The notes: generated from the sequence alone by a model not told the origin. A stretch of DNA of 64,000 bases from UBA2767 sp965228625 (GCA_965228625.1 OZ245829.1:496001-560000); one strand, 5' to 3'; positions 42,611-51,839 are shown, numbered from the stretch's first letter. Program-made: numbers and translations.

Positions 42611-43003
42611 ATGAGCCGCTCGACACGTGTAACCTTGATTGCCACTCTGGCAGCCGCCGGTCTTGCCGGCGGACCTGTTTTCGCTGCCGATCCGGTTGTT
42701 CCGGTAATGGAAATCGCGGACGGCGACCTCGACACCTGCGCATTCGGAAACGTCTCTGGACTTAATCCAGGAGGTGACAACTTTCTGGCCGTGCGCGCCG
42801 GGCCCGGCACCAACTACCGGATGCTGGACAAGATCCATACGGGCGAAAAGGTCTGGCTGTTCTCGCACAAGGGCGACTGGATCGGGATCGTCTACGGCGT
42901 CGAAGAGGTCGAATGCTCGCCGGTCAAGGCCGACAGGCCCTACAAGGGGCCGGGCAAAACCGGTTGGGTCCACAAGAAGTTCATCACACTCGTCGCAGGC
43001 TGA
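42611..43003 (+). CDS. Exported bacterial SH3-domain protein
   Basis: 130 residues. A signal peptide (residues 1-25, L-I-A-T-L-A-A-A-G-L-A-G-G) is followed by an SH3b domain: L-A-V-R-A-G-P-G-T-N-Y, D-K-I-H-T-G-E-K-V-W-L-F, G-D-W-I-G-I-V-Y, and a K-T-G-W-V-H close. SH3b domains bind peptidoglycan or act as periplasmic sensors. The ATG at 42611 is chosen because it starts the signal peptide; an upstream TTG is less likely. Confidence 0.85.
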   Translation: MSRSTRVTLIATLAAAGLAGGPVFAADPVVPVMEIADGDLDTCAFGNVSGLNPGGDNFLAVRAGPGTNYRMLDKIHTGEKVWLFSHKGDWIGIVYGVEEVECSPVKADRPYKGPGKTGWVHKKFITLVAG

Positions 43004-43026
43004 GCCGGCTCAAACGCGGCAGCGGA

Positions 43027-46000
43027 TCACGCGGCCGCCTTGAGTTTCGGGCGTCCGGACTTGCGCGGCGGTGCCGGCGGCTCCGCCTTGCCGCGTCCGC
43101 GCGCCCAGGCCGACACGTTCTCGCCAAGCATCAGCATGCACGGCGTGAGCACCAGCGTGAGGATCGTGGCGAAGGTCAGTCCACCGGCGATCGAGCTTGC
43201 AAGCTGCGTCCACCATTGGGTCGACGGCGCGCCGATCGCGATATCCTGACCGATCAGGTCGATGGTGAGCGCGAACACCATCGGCATCAATCCCAACACG
43301 GTGGTGATGGAGGTCAGCAACACCGGCCGCATACGTTGCGCGGCAGTGCGCATGATCGCCTCGCGCGGCGCCAACCCCCGCGACTTGAGATCGTTGAATG
43401 TGTCGATCAGCACGATATTGTTGTTCACGACGATGCCGGCGAGCGCGATGACGCCGATGCCGCACATGACGATGCCGAACGGCTGGTTGGTCACCAGAAG
43501 GCCCAGCAGAACACCGGCCGTGGAGAACACGATCGCGCTCAAAACCAGTCCGGCCTGATAGAAGCTGTTGAACTGCGTCACGAGTATTCCGATCATCAAG
43601 AAAATCGCGACGGCAAAAGCGTTCATCAGGAAATTCGCGGCTTCCCGTTGATCCTCGTCTTCGCCCTTGAACCGCACGTTGATTGCGGTGTCGAGCCCGG
43701 CTCCCGGCAGCGCCGCCTTCAGGTTCCTGACCTGGTCGTCCACCAACAGGCCCTCGGCGACGTCGGCCTGGATGGTGACCACGCGGCGGCTGTCACTACG
43801 ACTAAGCGTGCCGGTCTTCTGGGCCGGTTCGAAGGTGATGAAATTGCCGACCGGGACCTGCCCCTTGGCGGTCGGCACGCGCAAGCGCTTGAGCTGTTCC
43901 AGATTGCGTTCGGCGGCCGGGAAGCGCACGCGGATATCAACCTCTTCGTCGGCGTCGTCGGGCCGGTAATCGGCAAGCTGCAAACCGTTGGTCAGCAGCT
44001 TGACCGCATCGCCGAGAAGTGTCACGTCGGCTCCGTTGCGCGCGGCCTTCTCGCGATCGATCTTGAGCCGCCACTCGATACCCGGCAGCGGCCGGCTGTC
44101 CTGAACGTCAACGAACCCGCCAATATCATTCATGACGCCGCGGATCTTCTCCACGGCTTCGGGCATCAGTGCGGTCTCACGTGAGCTGATCTGGAGCTGA
44201 ACCGGTTTGCCGCCGGACGGTCCGCTCTCCTGCTTGCGCACTTCGATGACGACGCCCGGGATATCCGATGTCAGGGTCCGGATCTCCGACAGGATTTCCG
44301 ATGCCTTGGGACGCGTGCGCCAGTTCTCGAATTCGAACTGGATCACGCCAACCACGTCCTCGGCCATTTCCTGCTGGGACTGGCGTTCGCCCGGACCCAT
44401 CGTACGCGTATAGACTGTCTCGAGGTGCGGACGCCCGACGACGCGCGATTCAATCTGGCGCACCAGGCTGTCCATCTCTTTCACCGAAAGGTCACCCCGG
44501 GCGCGGATTTGCACCTGAGCCAGCTCCGGCTCCACGTCGGGGAAGAACTCCACGCCACGCCCGAAGGTGCCGAACGCCGCGTAGGTGCCGATCAGCAGCG
44601 CGATCGTCACCGCCAGCACCTTTCCCGGATGGGCGAGAAGACGCCCCAGGAAACCGAGATAAGCGCCCGAAGCACCGCCGATCTTGTTGATATCGCCCGT
44701 TTCCGCGGCCTTGATCGTTGCCAGCATCTTCTTGTCGCCGGTGGCGGAACCGCCCAGCATGCCGCCAAGCACGGGAATGAAGATGAGCGCCATCGCCAGT
44801 GAGGCGGAAAGCGTCACGAGAACCGTGATCGGCAGATACTTCATGAACTCGCCGACGATGCCCGGCCAGAACAGCAGCGGCAGGAACACGGCGAGCGTCG
44901 TCGCCGTCGACGCAATGATCGGCCAAGACATGCGCTTCGCTGCCGCCGCATAGGCCTCCTTGCGTGAAAGGCCTTCCGCCATGCGACGGTCGGCCAGCTC
45001 GGTCGTGACGATTGCGCCGTCAACCAGCATCCCGACGACCAGGATCAGGCTGAACAGCACGACGATGTTCAGCGTGAAGCCCATGGTGTTGAGGAACAGA
45101 ATGCCGGCCAGGAACGAACCCGGGATCGCAAGCCCGACAAGGATGGCCGGACGCGGGCCCATGGCCGCGACGATCACGATCATCACCAGGACAATCGCCG
45201 TCAGGACATTGTTCTCCAGATCGCCGAGCATGGTCCGGATCTGTTCGGACTTGTCCTGCATGAAGCTGACCTGGACGCCCGACGGCCATGCGGCCTGCTC
45301 CGCCTTCACGACCTCCTGAACCTGTTCGATGGTCTCGATAATATTGGCGCCGACGCGCTTTTTCACTTCCAGAACCAGCGCGGGACGATCGCCGACGCGC
45401 GCGAAACCCTGCGGGTCCTTGAAGGTGCGCCGTACCGCGGCCACGTCCTGGAACTTGACGACGGTGTCGCCGACGGTCTTCACGGGCAGCGTCAGAATGT
45501 CGTCGATTTCCTCAATGACGCCCGGGACCTTGATGACCATGCGGCCCGCCCCGGTCTCGAGCGCACCAGCCGCAACGAGCTGGTTGTTGCGGCGGACCGA
45601 ATTCACCACATCGGCAAAGGAGAGGTTGTATGTCTCCAGAACCGTCGGATCGACCAGAACCTCCAGCACGGCCTCGCGGTCGCCGCCGATATCCACCTCA
45701 AGCACCCCGCCAAGGGTCTCGAGCCTGTCGCGCAGGTCACGTGCCAGCCGCACGAGCGTGCGTTCCGGCACATCCCCGGACAGGGCCACGCTCAGCACCG
45801 GGAACAGCGCCACATTGATCTCGGTGACGCGCGGCTCATCGGTATCGGGGGGCAGCTCGCTTTTTCCCCGGTCCACCTTCTCCCGCACGTCAAGCAAGGC
45901 CTGGTCCGCGTCAAAGCCCGCGTCGAACTCGAGCGTCACCGACGCATAGCCTTCACCCGCCGTCGCGCGCATCTCCTTCAGACCCTCAATGGACTGCAGT

Positions 46001-46212
46001 TCCTTCTCCATCGGCCGCACGAGCAGCCGCTCGGCGTCCTCCGGGGAGATACCCTCGTGGGTCATCGACACGTAGATGGTCGGAATAGGGATATCCGGTT
46101 CGGATTCCTTCGGGATCGACACATACGCAAACGCGCCCATCGTGATGATCATCACGAAGGCAAGCGCAATCGTGCGCGTACGCGTGAATGCGGCGTCGAT
46201 CAGGGATTTCAT
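43027..46212 (-). CDS. RND-family efflux permease
   Basis: 1061 residues with the 12-TM plus two large periplasmic loop layout. In TM4 the motif reads G-M-L-V-D-G-A-I-V, with one Asp where HAE1 pumps such as AcrB have two; this form is closer to heavy-metal RND proteins. In TM10 the equivalent of the AcrB lysine reads V-V-N-N-N-I-V-L-I-D. It thus pumps by proton antiport with an altered relay. Its start overlaps the stop of the adaptor gene (ATGA). Substrate class unclear. Confidence 0.92.
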   Translation of the reverse strand: MKSLIDAAFTRTRTIALAFVMIITMGAFAYVSIPKESEPDIPIPTIYVSMTHEGISPEDAERLLVRPMEKELQSIEGLKEMRATAGEGYASVTLEFDAGFDADQALLDVREKVDRGKSELPPDTDEPRVTEINVALFPVLSVALSGDVPERTLVRLARDLRDRLETLGGVLEVDIGGDREAVLEVLVDPTVLETYNLSFADVVNSVRRNNQLVAAGALETGAGRMVIKVPGVIEEIDDILTLPVKTVGDTVVKFQDVAAVRRTFKDPQGFARVGDRPALVLEVKKRVGANIIETIEQVQEVVKAEQAAWPSGVQVSFMQDKSEQIRTMLGDLENNVLTAIVLVMIVIVAAMGPRPAILVGLAIPGSFLAGILFLNTMGFTLNIVVLFSLILVVGMLVDGAIVTTELADRRMAEGLSRKEAYAAAAKRMSWPIIASTATTLAVFLPLLFWPGIVGEFMKYLPITVLVTLSASLAMALIFIPVLGGMLGGSATGDKKMLATIKAAETGDINKIGGASGAYLGFLGRLLAHPGKVLAVTIALLIGTYAAFGTFGRGVEFFPDVEPELAQVQIRARGDLSVKEMDSLVRQIESRVVGRPHLETVYTRTMGPGERQSQQEMAEDVVGVIQFEFENWRTRPKASEILSEIRTLTSDIPGVVIEVRKQESGPSGGKPVQLQISSRETALMPEAVEKIRGVMNDIGGFVDVQDSRPLPGIEWRLKIDREKAARNGADVTLLGDAVKLLTNGLQLADYRPDDADEEVDIRVRFPAAERNLEQLKRLRVPTAKGQVPVGNFITFEPAQKTGTLSRSDSRRVVTIQADVAEGLLVDDQVRNLKAALPGAGLDTAINVRFKGEDEDQREAANFLMNAFAVAIFLMIGILVTQFNSFYQAGLVLSAIVFSTAGVLLGLLVTNQPFGIVMCGIGVIALAGIVVNNNIVLIDTFNDLKSRGLAPREAIMRTAAQRMRPVLLTSITTVLGLMPMVFALTIDLIGQDIAIGAPSTQWWTQLASSIAGGLTFATILTLVLTPCMLMLGENVSAWARGRGKAEPPAPPRKSGRPKLKAAA

Positions 46213-47357
46213 TGCGAGGTTCCCTGTGTCCTTGCGTTCTTTTTCGAGACCTTGACCGAGCCGCGCACATCGTCGTCAGCGCCCGAAGTATCCTTCTCGA
46301 GAACCGGGCGCACCTCCTCACCGACCCGGACGAATCCGGCGCCGACGGTGATGATGCGCTCCTCGTCCTCAAGTCCGGTCAGCCAGACGCCGTCGACATC
46401 GGAACGCACGATTTGCGCAGCGTGGAATTCGACCTTGTTGTCATTGTCGACGGTCTTCACACCGAGCACACCCTTGTCGTTGAGGGAGAGTGCGGCGGGC
46501 GACACGAATTGCGCCATGACGGAACCGGTCGGAATCCGTGCTTCGACGCTGATCCCGGAGGGGATTTTTCCATCTGGATTGGCGACCTCGACCTCGACGC
46601 GGAACGTCCGGGTCTCCACATCGGCGCGCGGCGCGACAAAGCTCACCTTTCCTTCACGCTTCTCACCGGTGGCAAACGTGATTTCCGCCGACCGGTCGAC
46701 AACGACATTTGATATGTCGTGCTGGGGAACCTGAACGCGTACGACAAGGGGGTCGTTGTCCACGATCGTTGCGACCTGACCGTTGACCTCGACATAGGTC
46801 CCGATCTCGACATCGCTCGTCAGGACGACACCTCCGAACGGCGCGCGGACCTCCGTATGTTCGAGTGCAATACGGGCCTCTTCCATCTCGGCCCGCGCGG
46901 TCTGCAGCGCGGAAAAAGTCTCGTCGGACCGACGCTGGGTCTGAAATCCTTTCTTGCCCAGCGACTGGGAGGCCTCATAGGCGTTTTCCTGTTCACGGAC
47001 CCGCGCCTTGGCACGCTCGAGCAGCGCCTCGCGGTCCTTGACTTCGAGGTGCGCAACGATGTCGCCGGCGGCAACTTTTGCGCCTTCGTCCTTCAGGATC
47101 TTCTCAACCTGGCCTGACGTCTCCGCACGCACGACCACGGTCCGGTTCGGCTCGGCATGGCCCTGCGCCACGATATGGCGCTCCACGGACTGCGCCTTCG
47201 CTTCCCGGACCGAAACCCGCATCGGCTCGGCCACGTTCTTCGTGGCTGCGTCCGCCGCGACATTCGCCGTTACCGGCGACTGAAAAAGCTGGCCGCTCAG
47301 CATCCAGGCGGCAATACCCAGAGTCATGATCACAGCAATGATGTATGACTTCTTCAA
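46209..47357 (-). CDS. RND-type periplasmic adaptor (membrane fusion protein)
   Basis: 382 residues. One N-terminal hydrophobic helix (residues 5-23), lipoyl halves (A-E-T-S-G-Q-V-E-K-I and V-R-A-P-F-G-G-V-V), a coiled-coil (about 105-165), then beta-barrel regions. Overlaps the RND permease start by 4 bp. Second gene of the operon led by the GbsR-type regulator. No outer-membrane factor gene follows, so it must use a TolC from elsewhere. Confidence 0.92.
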   Translation of the reverse strand: MKKSYIIAVIMTLGIAAWMLSGQLFQSPVTANVAADAATKNVAEPMRVSVREAKAQSVERHIVAQGHAEPNRTVVVRAETSGQVEKILKDEGAKVAAGDIVAHLEVKDREALLERAKARVREQENAYEASQSLGKKGFQTQRRSDETFSALQTARAEMEEARIALEHTEVRAPFGGVVLTSDVEIGTYVEVNGQVATIVDNDPLVVRVQVPQHDISNVVVDRSAEITFATGEKREGKVSFVAPRADVETRTFRVEVEVANPDGKIPSGISVEARIPTGSVMAQFVSPAALSLNDKGVLGVKTVDNDNKVEFHAAQIVRSDVDGVWLTGLEDEERIITVGAGFVRVGEEVRPVLEKDTSGADDDVRGSVKVSKKNARTQGTSQ

Positions 47358-47404
47358 AGCCCTGTACTCCGAATCAATTGGTTGCTGGATTGGTCAGCGC
47401 GAAC

Positions 47405-47920
47405 TCAGGCCGATTCTTCTGCCTTTGCCGGTTCGTGTGGCCTCTCTGGAGACGGCGTCCTGGACCTCGCCTCCCACTTCTCGATCACCTTTTCAAAGCT
47501 GTCGATCATCGTCTCGTAAAACTCATTGAGTTCCTGCAGGCGCTCATGGGCCTCTCCAAACTCGTGCGGCAGCTCATGCTGCGTGCCGCCAACCATGTCG
47601 CGGGCGCGGCGCATTCGCTCGACGTAACCGCGCATCAGCGGTGAATACGGGTGTGGCCGTATCCTGAAGTAGTCCTGCCGTTCTCCCGGTATCGTCGTCC
47701 GCTCGATAACGCCCAGACTCTCGAGCAAACGCGTGTTGGTGCTGACGCTTGCCCGGCTGATCTGAAGCCGTTCCGCCAGATCGGCGAAACTGAACGGGCC
47801 GCCATAGATCACCATCAGGCCCATAATGCGGCCCGCGATGCGCGGCAAACCGTCCGCCTGCGTCACCAGGCCGAGGCGTTCCACAAAGTCCTCAATCGTT
47901 TGATCAGTATCGTTGGTCAT
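47405..47920 (-). CDS. GbsR/MarR-type transcriptional regulator
   Basis: 171 residues. Winged helix at residues about 22-90 with G-P-F-S-F-A-D-L-A-E-R-L-Q-I-S-R-A-S-V-S-T-N-T-R and the wing around E-R-T-T-I-P-G-E-R-Q. This is the GbsR branch of MarR-like regulators. A coiled-coil C-terminal helix follows and probably dimerises. It precedes the adaptor gene by 47 bp and has a perfect dyad at 47948-47963, so it likely controls its own efflux operon. Confidence 0.88.
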   Translation of the reverse strand: MTNDTDQTIEDFVERLGLVTQADGLPRIAGRIMGLMVIYGGPFSFADLAERLQISRASVSTNTRLLESLGVIERTTIPGERQDYFRIRPHPYSPLMRGYVERMRRARDMVGGTQHELPHEFGEAHERLQELNEFYETMIDSFEKVIEKWEARSRTPSPERPHEPAKAEESA

Positions 47921-47947
47921 GACAATACATATTGTTCGTTCTAATCA

Positions 47948-47963
47948 TTCAGTCAAGACTGAA
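47948..47963. promoter_or_regulatory. Candidate operator TTCAGTC-AA-GACTGAA
   Basis: Perfect 7-bp dyad with a 2-bp centre, ending 27 bp before the ATG of the GbsR-type regulator gene. Position and symmetry fit an autoregulatory site. Confidence 0.65.
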
Positions 47964-48062
47964 CGCACTAAATGCACGTGAAAAATGTCCTAATGATGAC
48001 CAAAGGTGACCGTTAATGGCGGCTGAGAGCCCGCCGCGGCGCCTGATCCGGGAGTGTGCGGC

Positions 48063-48962
48063 CTATTCGGTGCGCAGCTTGGGATCGAGAACGTCGCGCA
48101 CGGCATCGCCAAACATGTTGAAACCGAACACGGCGAGGCTGATGGCAACACCCGGCCAGATCGCCAGCCAGGGCGCGCTTTCGGCATATTCCTCTGCCCC
48201 GCCCTGCAACATCAGGCCCCAAGCCGGGGTCGGTTCCTGCACGCCAAGCCCCAGATAAGACAGCGAGGCCTCAAGCAGGATCGCGTGACCGACAAATGTG
48301 GTGATCATGATCAGATAGGGCGCCATGACGTTCGGGACAATGTGGCGCAGAATGATGCGCGCGGCGGAGAAACCATTGGCACGGGCGGCGTCCACATAGG
48401 GCATCTGGCGCAGCGACAGGGCGCTGGAGCGGACCACGCGCGCGCAATCCGGAATGAACGGGATTATGATCGCGATGATGACGTTCACCATGCTCGGCCC
48501 GAAGATCGAGACGATCGCCAGGGCCATGATGATCAGCGGGAAAGCCTGCATCACGTCGGATATGCGCTGGAAAATCAGGTCGAACGTTCCGCCGATATAG
48601 GCGCTTGTGACGCCAAGGATGAGGCCGGCGGTCGAACCTATGAACGCTGCCGTACAACCCACGAACAACGCCGTTTGCGCGCCATACAGAATGCGCGTGA
48701 AAATATCGCGCCCGAACTGGTCGGTGCCGAGAATGAACTCGGCATCCGGCGGCAATAGCATGTCTTCGAAGGCGACCCGAACGGGATCGTGAGAGCTGAT
48801 AATCGGGGCAAAGGCGCCCATGAATATGATGGCCACCACGATTGCCAGTCCGAACGCGCCGATCGGCTGCTTGCGAACGAGGTAGCGGCACTTGTCCCAA
48901 AAGCCCTGGCGTTCCCGGAGTTCTTCCAGGCCAGCTTCATGCGCGTAGTCTGTATCGGCCAC
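48063..48962 (-). CDS. ABC transporter permease, DppC/OppC type (orphan)
   Basis: 299 residues starting at a GTG (48962) with AAGGG eight bases before it. About six membrane segments. The EAA loop is D-A-A-R-A-N-G-F-S-A-A-R-I-I-L-R-H-I-V-P. These marks place it with the dipeptide/oligopeptide/nickel permeases. Such permeases need a DppB partner, an ATPase pair and a binding protein; none is adjacent. The rest of its operon may lie elsewhere, or the gene may be a leftover. Sequence itself is intact. Confidence 0.88.
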   Translation of the reverse strand: MADTDYAHEAGLEELRERQGFWDKCRYLVRKQPIGAFGLAIVVAIIFMGAFAPIISSHDPVRVAFEDMLLPPDAEFILGTDQFGRDIFTRILYGAQTALFVGCTAAFIGSTAGLILGVTSAYIGGTFDLIFQRISDVMQAFPLIIMALAIVSIFGPSMVNVIIAIIIPFIPDCARVVRSSALSLRQMPYVDAARANGFSAARIILRHIVPNVMAPYLIMITTFVGHAILLEASLSYLGLGVQEPTPAWGLMLQGGAEEYAESAPWLAIWPGVAISLAVFGFNMFGDAVRDVLDPKLRTE

Positions 48963-49150
48963 AGTTCACACCCTTGATTTTGGGATTGCCAGGCTCAGGA
49001 CATTAATCCCACATTCCGTGAGCCTTCCGGCGTGTAGATCGCGGATGCACAACATTGCCGTCCGCGAACGGAAGATTCAAGCCGAGTGGCCAAATAAATT
49101 TTCGAATACTTGAAAAGATGATCGGCGGCGGAGCCAAACCTCCGAGGCAG

Positions 49151-50032
49151 TCATGCCGAACGCGCGGTCGCACCGGCGCGCGTTCCTTCAAGAACCGATT
49201 TCAGGGCCTCGATGTTCGGAGAGATGGCGCCACGCCGCCAGATCAGCAACGTATCGAATTTGTCCAGGTCCGGCGGCAAAGCGTGTTCGCTCAACCTGTG
49301 GCGCTCCGGAAAACTCGCCAGGACGGACTTGGGCACGAGCGCAACGCCCATACCGGCGACAATGCACCCGAACATGGCGTGGTACGAAGACAGCTCGATG
49401 GTGTTCGTCGGCACTGCGCCACGCCACTCGTACCACGCTTCCATGCGTCTGCGGTGCGGGCAGCCATGCTCGAACGCAATCATGGTGGGCGGGACCGGAC
49501 TGTCCGCGTCAATTGGCGGGTGATCCTGCTTGGCGGCGATGACCAGATCCTCCTCAAAGGTCACGATGCTCTCAAACGATTCCTGCGCCACCGGCTCCGC
49601 GACAAGCGCGGCATCGATTTCACCACTCAGGATCGCGGCCGATAGCTCGACGGGGTTGCCGGTCCGCAACTGCAGCTCGACGTCCGGGTACCGGCTGTAG
49701 AACTCCGTGAGCGGTCCGGGCAGCCGCACGGCCGCCGTGCTTTCCATTGATCCCAAACGGAACAGGCCTTGCGGACGGGGGTCCTGCACCGCGGCGCGCG
49801 CCTCCTCCGCCAGCGACAGCAGTCGCTCAGAATAGTCCAGCAGCGTTCGCCCCGGCCCGGACAGGTACAATTTCTTGCCATCACGGATGAACAGACGCGT
49901 GCCGAGGTCGTCCTCGAGTTGCCTGATGCGCGTCGTCACATTGGATTGCACCCGGTGCAACTTCTTCGCCGCGCGCGTGATACCGCCCTCCTCGACGACC
50001 GCCCGGAAGATACGCAAATCACTCAAATCCAT
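49151..50032 (-). CDS. LysR-family transcriptional regulator
   Basis: 293 residues. N-terminal helix-turn-helix: L-S-D-L-R-I-F-R-A-V-V-E-E-G-G-I-T-R-A-A-K-K-L, and S-N-V-T-T-R-I-R-Q-L-E-D-D-L-G. A periplasmic-binding-type effector domain follows. Same strand as the DppC-type gene but 188 bp upstream of it, so control of that gene is possible, not shown. Divergent neighbour is the globin gene. Confidence 0.9.
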   Translation of the reverse strand: MDLSDLRIFRAVVEEGGITRAAKKLHRVQSNVTTRIRQLEDDLGTRLFIRDGKKLYLSGPGRTLLDYSERLLSLAEEARAAVQDPRPQGLFRLGSMESTAAVRLPGPLTEFYSRYPDVELQLRTGNPVELSAAILSGEIDAALVAEPVAQESFESIVTFEEDLVIAAKQDHPPIDADSPVPPTMIAFEHGCPHRRRMEAWYEWRGAVPTNTIELSSYHAMFGCIVAGMGVALVPKSVLASFPERHRLSEHALPPDLDKFDTLLIWRRGAISPNIEALKSVLEGTRAGATARSA

Positions 50033-50176
50033 CCATCTCTCCTAGAGAACGAAAATATCTCAATTTTTCATTTTAAATGATCATCCCGCGTCCGCAAATA
50101 CCAATCGTGGGCAGTTACAGCGTTTGCTGAACGGCTCGCAGACCTGGTGAACAGAAAACACAAGGACGCGAGAGCG

Positions 50177-50605
50177 ATGACACCGAAACAGGCCAGACTG
50201 ATCCGAGAAACATGGGACGTGATCGTTCCCAATGCGGAAGCGGTCGCGAGGCGGTTCTACGAAAATCTTTTCGAGATTGATCCGACAGCGGCTGCCTTGT
50301 TCTCCGGCACGGACATGGACCGGCAGCACACATTGCTGATCAGGGCCCTCTGTCAGGTGGTGGAAAACGTTGACCAACCCGAGCTTCTCGTTCCCGTGCT
50401 CGAGGAACTGGGCCGTCGCCACGTGCACTACGGCGTCGACGACCACCACTACGCATCGGTGGGCACTGCTCTCATTGCCACTCTCGATCAGGGACTTGGC
50501 TCCGCCTTTACGGAGCCGGTCCGGTCAGCCTGGACCGCCGCCTACGCATTCATCTCAGGCACGATGCTGCAGGCGGCCTCCGGCGTGGTCGCAGATACGG
50601 CCTAG
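50177..50605 (+). CDS. Single-domain globin
   Basis: 142 residues. A classic three-on-three globin of the bacterial haemoglobin/flavohaemoglobin head type. The N-terminal helix has I-R-E-T-W-D-V-I-V-P-N-A-E, with F-Y-E-N-L-F-E-I-D-P (CD region Phe). The F-helix G-R-R-H-V-H-Y-G-V carries the proximal His. No FAD or NAD reductase domain follows. Binds haem and O2 or NO. It starts 70 bp before the exported basic protein gene on the same strand after its stop. Confidence 0.9.
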   Translation: MTPKQARLIRETWDVIVPNAEAVARRFYENLFEIDPTAAALFSGTDMDRQHTLLIRALCQVVENVDQPELLVPVLEELGRRHVHYGVDDHHYASVGTALIATLDQGLGSAFTEPVRSAWTAAYAFISGTMLQAASGVVADTA

Positions 50606-50675
50606 TCGCTGTTCCCCAGGACATCCCCCCCCAACACAAACCGCCCGCACGCGGGCAATCGAATGGAGATTCCAA

Positions 50676-51839
50676 ATGTCAGAGAGAGAACTCACCTTGC
50701 GATCCGCTACGACCGTACGGTACCTTGGCGCACTTTCCAGTGTGCGCAATCGGCAACGCAGAGGCGTTGGCGCCGCCGCGCTTGGCGCCGGCATCAAGGT
50801 CGGCGTCGCTGTCGGTCTGATTGCCGCCACCGCACTCATGGGAAGCAGTCAGGCTCATGCGATCAGTTGGAGCGACGTCAGTGGCGCCGCGAAATCCGTC
50901 GGCAAGGGCGTCGTCGACAACGCCAAGGATCTGGGCGGCGCCATCAAACGCGACGGCAAGAAGATCGGCGGTCACATCAAGAATGCAGGCAAGGGCGCCG
51001 TCCAAAACGCGAAGGATCTGGGCAGCGCCATCAAACGTGACAGCAAAAAGATCGGCGGTCACGTCAAGGATGGAGTGTCTGCCGCGTATGATCACAACGT
51101 CATCCGGTCGGCGATCGCTCCCGGTTTTTTCGTTACTCCTCATCTAACCACGGGGATATGCGGCCTCGACAATATCGGCGACAATATCGGCAAGTACGAC
51201 TGCCGTTATGAGTCCCCGCAGGTCAAACCCAGCCCGAACGTTCCGTCAACGGGCCCCGGGTCCTGGGGCGGCCCGCCCCGCAATCCCGGCAATTTCAGTG
51301 GCTCAAGCCGGGCGACGGTCCGCAAGGCCGCACGGCCCGGCTTGGCGGGACGCACCAACGAGGTCGTACCCATCCGGCGTTCGAAGCGCCGCAATGAAGT
51401 GGTTCCGATCAAGCGCGGCGGACGCCGCAACGAAGTTGTCCCGATACGCAGGAGCGGCAAGCGTCCCCCGGTTCAAGGCATCCGTAAGGAAAACCTCAAG
51501 CCCGGTGGTGGTCGCGAAACGCGGGAGAACATTGCGCGTGACCGTACGGTCTGGGGCCGCCCGGTTGGCGTCATGCGGCCAAAGGCACCGTCGCGCCTGA
51601 AGGTGCGCCGTGTCATCCGCGACCACCGTCCGGCGAATCGCGCCACAAAGCGGATCGTGCGAGACCATCGCAAGGCGCCGCGTCCTGGCCGCGCGGTTCG
51701 TCGCGACAATCGCGCGTCGAGCCGCAATGCGGTGCGTCCGCCTCGTCGCATGCAGGGCCGCGCCGTGCATAAGCCACGCGCCCTGACCGGCCAGCGCCCA
51801 AGCGGCAACCGCAAGTCGCGCCGCCGCAACAGATCGTGA
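50676..51839 (+). CDS. Exported basic repeat protein of unknown function
   Basis: 387 residues. A long signal-peptide-like N-terminus (residues 1-62; hydrophobic V-G-V-A-V-G-L-I-A-A-T-A-L-M-G, then S-S-Q-A-H-A) gives a predicted Sec cleavage. Residues 76-132 hold two near-identical 28-residue units (A-K-D-L-G-x-A-I-K-R-D-x-K-K-I-G-G-H). Residues 228-263 hold three 12-residue N-E-V-V-P-I-R/K-R units. The remainder is Arg/Pro-rich, strongly basic and probably disordered. A GGAGA ribosome site precedes the ATG. No family recognised. It may bind nucleic acid or acidic envelope polymers; this is only a composition-based guess. Confidence 0.7.
   Translation: MSERELTLRSATTVRYLGALSSVRNRQRRGVGAAALGAGIKVGVAVGLIAATALMGSSQAHAISWSDVSGAAKSVGKGVVDNAKDLGGAIKRDGKKIGGHIKNAGKGAVQNAKDLGSAIKRDSKKIGGHVKDGVSAAYDHNVIRSAIAPGFFVTPHLTTGICGLDNIGDNIGKYDCRYESPQVKPSPNVPSTGPGSWGGPPRNPGNFSGSSRATVRKAARPGLAGRTNEVVPIRRSKRRNEVVPIKRGGRRNEVVPIRRSGKRPPVQGIRKENLKPGGGRETRENIARDRTVWGRPVGVMRPKAPSRLKVRRVIRDHRPANRATKRIVRDHRKAPRPGRAVRRDNRASSRNAVRPPRRMQGRAVHKPRALTGQRPSGNRKSRRRNRS
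50901..51071 (+). repeat. Two tandem 87-bp-period coding repeats
   Basis: Units at 50901-50984 and 50988-51071 encode near-identical 28-residue blocks that start G-K-G and end G-G-H-x-K. They lie in the basic exported protein. Confidence 0.85.
51357..51464 (+). repeat. Three 36-bp tandem repeats (N-E-V-V-P-I)
   Basis: Units at 51357-51392, 51393-51428 and 51429-51464 encode N-E-V-V-P-I-[RK]-R-x2-[RK]-R. Synonymous differences between units show that the protein repeat, not just DNA slippage, is retained. Confidence 0.85.

Noticed and set aside
49083..49150. DppC-type permease and LysR gene as one operon
   Set aside because: The 188-bp gap and separate initiation sites argue against a shared transcript, although regulation is possible.
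50640..50660. GCCCG-CACG-CGGGC hairpin after the globin gene
   Set aside because: Only a 5-bp stem and no U-tract; too weak to call a terminator.
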